Of a stretch of 64,000 nt of DNA, positions 57,350-64,000 are shown one piece after another (position 1 is the stretch's first letter; every line of letters begins with the position of its first letter). Below the pieces are notes generated by a model, which saw nothing but the letters and a program-made list of their open reading frames with translations, was not told the origin of the DNA and made no database searches. The position numbers and the translations under genes are program-made. Origin of the DNA: Bos javanicus (taxonomy: Eukaryota; Chordata; Mammalia; Artiodactyla; Bovidae); the NCBI RefSeq assembly GCF_032452875.1, contig NC_083876.1, positions 5,394,001-5,458,000 on the forward strand, in the 5' to 3' direction.

Positions 57350-58095
57350 TTTGACCTCATTCTTTTCCCCTGCTCTTTTTTTTACTGTCATCATAATTTT
57401 GCTTTTTCCATAATGTCATATTGTTTGGAACCATATAGTATATAGCCCATTCAGATTGGCTTCTTTCATGTAATAATATGCATGAATGTTTCCTCCATGT
57501 CTTTTTGTGATTTGACAGTTCTTTACTTTTTACACTGAATTTTCCATTGTCTTAATGTACCATAGTTTATTTATGCATCCATCTACTTAAAGGCATTGTG
57601 GTCATTTCCAGGTTTTGCCAATTATGAATAAAATTGTTATAAACATTATATAAAAACTTTCATGTGGACAAAAATTTCAACACACGTGGGTAAAGACCAA
57701 TACTCATAACTGATGGATCATATATCAAGAGATGTGTTTAGTTTTGTAAAACACACACATACATACACACAGCTGTTTTCTAAAGTGGCTGTACCATTGT
57801 CCATTTCCACTATTAATGAATGGGAGGTTTTTGTTGTTCCAACCCTTGCCGGTGTTTGATGCTGTCAGAGTCCCAGATCCAGGCCATTCTAATAGCTTTG
57901 TAGTTCTGTCTCATGTTGTTTTAACTTCAGGTTCCCTAGTGATATATGGTGTAGAGAATCTCTTCATTTGCTTACTTGACATGTGTGTTTTTCTTGGTGA
58001 GGTGTCTGTTCAGATCTCTTCTACATTTTTTATCAGGTTGTTTATTTTCTTACTGTTGAGTATATATGTATTATCCTTTAAAATTCATACTTAAT
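57350..58095 (-). mobile_element. Old L1 3' part, antisense
   Basis: CATATTGTTTGGAACCATAT, CCATTGTCTTAATGTACCAT, TTATGCATCCATCTACTTA, TTCTAAAGTGGCTGTACCAT and GATATATGGTGTAGAGAATC follow the antisense end of ORF2 in an old L1. Highly diverged. Confidence 0.75.
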
Positions 58096-58482
58096 AGATA
58101 AAATAACTCAAAGGTTTTTGACCTAACAAGTGATGGTTTTAAATGTAATCAGTATGAGCCATCAAATAGTGACTCCTAAATCTAGTTAATTATCAGAATT
58201 ATTTGAAGTTTTTTTTTGTTTTTTTTTTTTTTTTTTGTCTATTTCATAAAATATTTGTTTTGAAAATTTCTATTACAAAGAGAAAAAAAAAAACTCAGGT
58301 TTTTGTCTAACTGTGAGATTGGGGCAATCATTAAAATAACTAACACTATAGAACTCTAGTGGCATTCAACTAGGCCCTTATTGAGTCTCTAACAATATTT
58401 GGAACAAATATAAGCCTTCATCAGTGATGCCATATGGTAAAAGTGAAAAGAGTGTAGGTAGGCAGATAAGTAAAAGTAAGAT
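58096..58482. other. Unassigned sequence with T-run
   Basis: T-rich run at 58209-58240. Otherwise nothing recognised. Confidence 0.4.
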
Positions 58483-58827
58483 ATTCAGTTCAGCCGCTCA
58501 GTAGTGTCCGACTCTTTGCGACCCCATGAATTGCAGCATGCCAGGCCTCCCTGTCCATCACCAACTCCCGGAGTTCACTCAGACTCATGTCCATCAAGTC
58601 AGTGATGCCATCCACCATGTCATCCTCTGTTGTCCCCTTCTCCTCCTGCCCCAAATCCCTCCCAGCATCAGAATCTTTTCCAATGAGTCAGCTCTTCGCA
58701 TGAGGTGGCCAAAATACTGGAGTTTCAGCTTTAGCATCACTCTTTCCAAAGAACACCCAGGACTGATCTCCTTTAGAATGGACTGGTTAGATCTCCTTGC
58801 AGTCCAAGGGACTCTCAAGAGTCTTCT
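58483..58827 (-). mobile_element. BovB 3' end
   Basis: TTCAGTTCAGCCGCTCAGTA to GGACTCTCAAGAGTCTTC. Little diverged and strongly 5'-truncated. Confidence 0.94.
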
Positions 58828-59866
58828 TTATTTAATAAACATGGTCACTGGAACTAAGAAAAAATGAAGGACATTCAGATTAGAAAGATAAGAAACAATT
58901 TCCTAGAGACTATTTTCACTAAGTTGTGTCTTTAAGGACAAATCAAAATGAATTGCATAAAGGAAGAAAGATAAGTGTGTTCAGATATACATTCAAAAAC
59001 AAAGAGAGATAAGGAATTATTCTGAGTTAGAAATAGCAAACATCCCCTATGCATTTAGGGTTGTGTTTCAAAGGGGAGTAATAATACATCAGGGTCCTCC
59101 ATAAATAGCATTCATATAAAAAGACAGGAGCACATTGCTTTACACGTATGTTGATCTTGCGTTTTTTTCTCCCAACCTCTACTTGTTTTCACCTAGAGAA
59201 GAAAAAAAAGAAAAAGAAAAAAAATGTATAGTATAAACTGCATGAAAGTAGGAATTTTTGTGATTTTATTTCTTATTGTATGTATCCCATGAAACTAGAA
59301 AAGTGCCTAAAACTTGAAGTATATCCTTGTTAAATAATTACAAATATTTTTAGTTGGTAAATTCTGTGATATTGTAGAAAGGATATAGGGTAGAATTATA
59401 ATATTTTTAGAGTAATATTTAATCTCTTAAATTTGATAAATTCAAGTTTCTCAACTGTAATTGGGGAAGAAATGCAGCCTTTATAATGTCACAATTATTA
59501 TGATGTTGTGAGAAAAATCTGTTCAAACTACATGAACTACATATTGTACAAAATAAGCATTTTTGCTTATGTTAATGATTTCAGTGGCAGCATTGTGTTG
59601 TGGTAAAAGAACTAGGTTTGGGAGAAGAAAAAAAAAAAACTAGAATGAAATCTTTATCTTGAGGTCATTCACTTTGCCTGTAATTCATTGTTTTATTTAT
59701 TTATTTTTATATTCTCTGCAAAATCGCATTTTTTGAATGCAGTTCAATAGATGACTTCAATTCACACTTGACTATTCAATATTTTTTTGTTACGATGGGC
59801 TAGAAATAATAGTTTATGAGAAACTGTGGGTTTGAATTGTTTTTGAAACACAAGTATTTTATTGCA
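58828..59866. other. AT-rich sequence with possible MIRs
   Basis: A-rich run at 59199-59224. Two stretches resemble reverse-complement MIR: 59410-59560 (AAGTTTCTCAACTGTAATTG ... ATGTTGTGAGAAAAA) and 59585-59690 (GGCAGCATTGTGTTGTGGTA). Their order does not fit one element. No gene. Confidence 0.4.
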
Positions 59867-60235
59867 GGGCTTCCCAGGTGGCGCTGGGAAGTTCACAACT
59901 GGTGTGAACTCTATCCCCTGAAGAAGGGAGTGGCAACCCACTCCAGTATTCTTGCATGGACAGAATTCCATGGACAGAGAAGACTGACCGGGTTCAGTTA
60001 TGGGGTGGCAAAGAGTCAGACATGACAGAGTGACACCTGCCTGTCGATGCCGGAAATAGAAGAGATGCGGGTTCGGTCCCTGGGTCGGAAGATACCCTGG
60101 AGGAGGGCATGGCAACCTACTCCAGTATTCTTGCCTGGAGAATCCCATGGACAGAGGAGACTGGTGGGCTACAGCCCATAGGGTTACAAAGAGTTGGACA
60201 CCACTAAAGTACCTTAGCATGCACACACACACTGG
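59867..60235 (+). mobile_element. Bov-tA SINE split by a second SINE copy
   Basis: The head GGGCTTCCCAGGTGGCGCT (59868) is separated from its own continuation (CCTGCCTGTCGATGCC, 60027) by about 140 bases of another Bov-A-like unit (59888-60025) that starts TGTGAACTCTATCCCCTGAA rather than with a tRNA head. The same odd start occurs at 60553. The outer element ends AAGTACCTTAGCATGC and is followed by a CA run. Confidence 0.8.
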
Positions 60236-60544
60236 GCCCCCTATCCATTGCAATAATTCAAGTTCAACATAATCATAAAAGAATCTCATGCATTTCTCCT
60301 TCATTTTGGATGTTGTCATGTTATGTGCAGTTCACCTTGTGGTTGATTCAGCTGAGAAAATCAGCAACAATGAGAAAGAGGACACATATGACTACATCAG
60401 TCCATTTTCTTCACAGGAGAGTTGACAATACTTCTGTGAGTTCACTGAAAGGAGACTAGGAGATCTTAATTAAATAAGATAGAAAAAATAAAGATTAGAG
60501 ATATTCTTTCTCTTCCTTATGACCTTATTTTCTTGTATTTTGAT
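60236..60544. other. Unassigned sequence
   Basis: No gene or repeat recognised between the two related SINE units. Confidence 0.4.
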
Positions 60545-60705
60545 GACAACTGTTGTGAACTCTATCCCCTGAAGGAGGGAATGGCAACCCACTCCAGTAT
60601 TCTTGCATGGAGAATTCCATGGACAGAGAAGATTGACCGGCTTCAGTTCATGGGGTCACAAAGAATCAGACATGACAGAGTGACACACATACACATGAAT
60701 TCTAC
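60545..60705 (+). mobile_element. Bov-A-like SINE unit with unusual head
   Basis: ACAACTGTTGTGAACTCTAT then a Bov-A body with TTGCATGGAGAATTCCATGG and AAGATTGACCGGCTTCAG, ending AGACATGACAGAGTGACAC. It shares these unusual bases with the unit at 59888-60025. Confidence 0.8.
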
Positions 60706-60717
60706 AGTTTTGAAATC

Positions 60718-61411
60718 AGGTCAGTTCAGTTCAGTCACTCAGTCGTGTCGGACTCTTTGCCACCCCATGAATCGCAGCATGCCAGGCCTCCCTGTCCATC
60801 ATCAATTTCCGGAGTTCACCCAAACTCATATCCATCGAGTCGGTGATGATATCCAGCATCTTATCCTCTGCTGTCCCCTTTCCCTCCTGCCCCCAATCCT
60901 TCCTAGCATCAGGGTCTTTTCCAATGAGTCTACTCTTTGCATGAGGTGGCCAAAGTATTGGAGTTTCAGCCTCAGCATCAGTCCTTCCAATGAACATCCA
61001 GAACTGGTCTTCTTTAGGATGGACTGATTGGATCTCCTTGCAGTCCAAGGGATTCTCAAGAGTCTTCTCCAACACCATATTGCAAAAGCATCAATTCTTC
61101 AGCACTTAGCTTTCTTCACAGTCCAACTCTCACATCCATACATGACCACTGGAAAAACCATAACCTTGACTAGATGGACCTTTGTTGGCAAAGTAATATC
61201 TCTGCTTTTTGATATGCTATTTAGGTTGGTCATAACTTTCCTTCCAAGGAGTAAGTGTCTTTTAATTTCATGTCTGCAGTCACCATCTACAGTGATTTTG
61301 GAGCCCCCCAAAATAAAGTCAGCCACTGTTTCCACTGTTTTCCCATCTATTTGCCATGAAGTGATGGGACCAGATGCCATGATCTTAATTTTCTGAATGT
61401 TGAGCTTTAAA
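60718..61411 (-). mobile_element. BovB 3' third
   Basis: AGGTCAGTTCAGTTCAGTCA to CTGAATGTTGAGCTTTAA, covering the 3' end and C-terminal coding domain. Minus frames 60731-61078 and 61099-61380 are its broken C-terminal parts. Confidence 0.94.
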
Positions 61412-61714
61412 ATAGTACCATATTAATTTTAGAAAAAAAAATGCTTTTAATCTGCTAGGGTAAAACAAGTACAAGGCACTCAGGAGTGAAATGTATGTTT
61501 ACTGGACAATAACCATTTTAAGGGCTTGTTTCTGAGACATTTCCAAAGCACTGAACTGCCTACCTGGGGTGCAATGATATTATGTGAGAAATAGGTGAGC
61601 TTGCTTGTGTGTAGTGAGCAGCAGCTTGTATTTAGCTAGGATATGTCTATCTAAGCAAATAACTTTGTTGTGGAATAATGTCATTGATGTGATACTTCAC
61701 AGGATGCTTTTAAA
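61412..61714. other. Unassigned sequence
   Basis: No feature recognised. Confidence 0.4.
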
Positions 61715-63176
61715 ATTCCTTCCCACAAAACCATAAACAAAACAGAAAGACAGCCTACAAGATGGAAACAATTTTGCAAACAATATGACTGACAAGGGAT
61801 TGATTTTCTTTTCTTTTTTTTTTTTTTGGAAATTTTAAATTTTATTTTATTTTTAAACTTTACAATATGGTATTAGCTTTGCCAAACATCGAATTGAATC
61901 CGCCACAGGTATACCTGTGTTCCCCATCCTGAACCCTCCTCCCTCCTCCCCCGCCACACCCTTCTGTACAACAAAGGAAACTATTAGCAAGGTGAAAAGG
62001 CAGCCTTCAGAATGGGAGAAAATAATAGCAAATGAAGCAACTGACAAACAACTAATCTCAAAAATATACAAGCAACTCCTACAGCTCAACTCCAGAAAAA
62101 TAAATGACCCAATCAAAAAATGGGCCAAAGAACTAAATAGACATTTCTCCAAAGAAGACATACAGATGGCTAACAAACACATGAAAAGATGCTCAACATC
62201 ACTCATTATCAGGGATTGATTTTCAAAATAAGCAAACACCTCATTAAAAAAAAAAGAAAAACACCTTTTTTAATATAAAAAAAATAAAAAAGAAAATGGT
62301 CAGAAGACCTAAAGAAGATATGCAGATGGCCAATAGGCACAGGAAAAAATGCCCAATATTGCAAATTATTAGAGAAATGCATATCAAAACTACAATTATG
62401 TTTCATACCTTGTCAGTCAAAATAGCCTTAATTAAAATTTTACAAATAGTAAATGCTGGAGTAGGTGTGGAGAAAAGAGAACTCTCCTACACTGTTGGTG
62501 GGAATATATATTGGCACAACCACCACAGATAACAGTATAGAGGTTCTTAAAAAAACAAAAATAAGGTTCAGCCGTTCTGCTCTTGGGCATATATCTGGAG
62601 AAAACTATAATTTCAAAAGATAAATCCACCCTGATGTTCCCAGGAACACTACAATAGTGACAATAAATGAAAGCAACCTATTAATAGATGCCCGTCAACA
62701 GTTGAACGGATAAAGAAATTGTGGTATTTATGTACAATGGACTATTATGCAGCCATAAAAGGTCTGGGAAAATGCCATTTGCTGCAACATGGATGAACCC
62801 AGAGATTATCATATTGAATAAAGTAAATTAGAGAAAGACAAATATGTGATATAACATATTTGTGGATTCTTAGAAAGGATGCAAATAAACTTATTTAAGA
62901 GACAGAAACATTCTCATAGACATAGAGAATAAAATTATGGTTACCAAAGGGAAAAGAAATGGAGAGATAAATCAGGAGTTTGGAACTAACATATGTACAC
63001 TTCTATGCATGTGGAGAAATTATAGGACCTACTATATAGCATAGGGAATTATATTCAATATCTTGAAACAACCTATAAAGAAAAATAATATGAATCACTT
63101 TGTTGCAAACCTGAAACTAACACAGCATTGTAAACCAATTATACTTCAATTAGAATCAAATCAAATCAAATAAAGA
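61715..63176 (+). mobile_element. Older bovine L1, ORF2 end and 3' UTR
   Basis: CATAAACAAAACAGAAAGAC before the insertion, then CCTAAAGAAGATATGCAGAT, CTACACTGTTGGTGGGAATA, GTACAATGGACTATTATGCA, GATGAACCCAGAGATTATCA and CTGAAACTAACACAGCATTG to an A-rich end. Frame fragment 62296-62532. It is interrupted by the twin-primed L1-BT. Confidence 0.88.
61809..62210 (-). mobile_element. L1-BT with 5' inversion (twin priming)
   Basis: 61809-61968 is the L1-BT 3' end on the minus strand (poly-T, TTTTTAAACTTTACAATATG, CCCCATCCTGAACCCTCC). 61969-62210 is upstream ORF2 sequence turned to the plus strand (GCAAGGTGAAAAGGCAGCCT to CATCACTCATTATC). AGGGATTGATTTTC, 14 bases, flanks it exactly at 61795-61808 and 62211-62224. 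Confidence 0.95.
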
Positions 63177-63642
63177 GGCAAAAAAAATGTCTTTCCACAA
63201 ATGAAGCCACAAAGCAGGCTCTAACAAATAGGCATTAACAGGAAAGCAGGTGAAGGGGTGATATTAGCTGAGTGATATTAGCTCAGCACTAAATTAGGAA
63301 AACTTTTGTTTGAAAAAATACAATTTTTTTAATAGAGGAAAGAGGACCCTAAATAGTGTAAAAAGAGGTCCCTAAACAGTGTGAAAAGTTAAACTTCAAA
63401 CTCTGCTCTATAGATTAAAATATGTGTATTATCTAATGCATATAGTGATCTCAGATAAAGTAAATAAGAGCACTATGAGTGGATATTAATTTCATGCTGG
63501 AATTTTAGAAAAAATCTTTAAAGACAACATTTCACATTAAGAATACAATGAGTAAAATATTCTATCAGATTAAGCACAATAACCAGTACATATATCAAGA
63601 TAACTTAATAATGTTATAATGTTTATAATGTTAATGTATCCA
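63177..63642. other. Unassigned sequence
   Basis: Contains a small direct repeat of TGATATTAGCT (about 63260 and 63276). No gene. Confidence 0.4.
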
Positions 63643-64000
63643 GTTAAAGCTGTATACAATCAGCAAAAACAAGACCAGGATCTGACTGTGGCTCAGATCA
63701 TGAACCCCTTATTGGCAAATTCAGACCTAAATTGAAGAAAATAGGGAAAACCACTAGGCCATTCAGGTATGACCTAAATCAAATCCCTTATGATTATACA
63801 ACGCAAGTGAGAAATACATTTAAGGGACTAGATCTGATAGATAGAGGACAGATGAACTATGGACAGAGGTTCGTGACATTGTACAGGAGACAGGGACCAA
63901 GACCATCCCATGGAAAAGAAATGCAAAAAATCAAAATGGCTATCCGGGGAGGCCTTACAAATAGTTGTGAAAAGTAGAGAAGCAAAAAGCAAAGGAAATA
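63643..64000 (+). mobile_element. BovB LINE, start of a copy running off the window
   Basis: From the end of the endonuclease (GTATACAATCAGCAAAAACA; the SDH box is retained near 63698 as GATCAT) into the linker. Frame 63732-63977 is broken by a deletion near 63845. The rest lies beyond the window. Confidence 0.93.

Noticed and set aside
1..64000. A previously undescribed biological system
   Set aside because: Nothing in the window forms a gene cluster or operon-like unit. Apart from the unexplained stretch at 35.3-36.2 kb, the content is accounted for by known classes of repeats or is featureless AT-rich DNA.

Overview
The window looks like intergenic or intronic DNA from a ruminant (bovid) genome. 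It holds many copies of repeats known from ruminants: the RTE-type LINE BovB, the tRNA-Glu-derived SINE Bov-tA and its relative Bov-A2, and the young bovine L1 family (L1-BT). Older mammalian repeats (L1M, MIR, a Tigger-like DNA transposon, a hAT-like remnant, a CHR-type SINE) lie underneath. I find no intact host gene, no RNA gene outside repeats, and no CRISPR or bacterial-type feature. I cannot tell cattle, bison, buffalo, sheep or goat apart from this sequence alone.

Layout. 0.4-15 kb is mostly BovB: a 3' copy with a 406-codon RT frame, an opposite-strand copy, a copy without its 3' end, and one nearly full-length copy (11.4-14.9 kb). 15-18 kb is AT-rich with two MIRs and a Bov-A2. 18.3-32.4 kb is one old antisense L1 split by an L1-BT 3' end, a BovB fragment and a class I endogenous retrovirus (22.2-31.8 kb). 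The provirus has two diverged LTRs and broken gag, protease, RNase H and integrase. It has lost the catalytic part of RT and most of env. It also contains a solo LTR, a twin-primed BovB, an L1-BT, two Bov-A2 copies and a BovB tail. 34.3-39.1 kb has several BovB pieces and an unrecognised decayed protein-like stretch (35.3-36.2 kb). 41.2-43.4 kb is the best preserved BovB, with a perfect 12-base target duplication. 43.8-46.1 kb is a BovB with an unusual 5' leader and no RT, inserted in an L1. 46-53 kb is sparse, with ancient repeats. 53.7-56.6 kb is an old BovB interrupted by a dimeric SINE. 57-64 kb holds L1, BovB and SINE pieces, including a twin-primed L1-BT, and ends inside another BovB.

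How the parts relate. BovB would supply the endonuclease/RT that mobilises Bov-tA and Bov-A2, whose 3' ends resemble the BovB 3' end. Every BovB, L1 and retroviral frame seen here carries stops, frameshifts, deletions or active-site changes, so I infer that nothing in the window encodes a working enzyme. The points most worth checking are the unrecognised coding-like stretch at 35.3-36.2 kb, the different 5' leaders joined to BovB, the two twin-primed insertions with exact target duplications, and the retroviral RT deletion combined with two Asp-to-Tyr changes in integrase.
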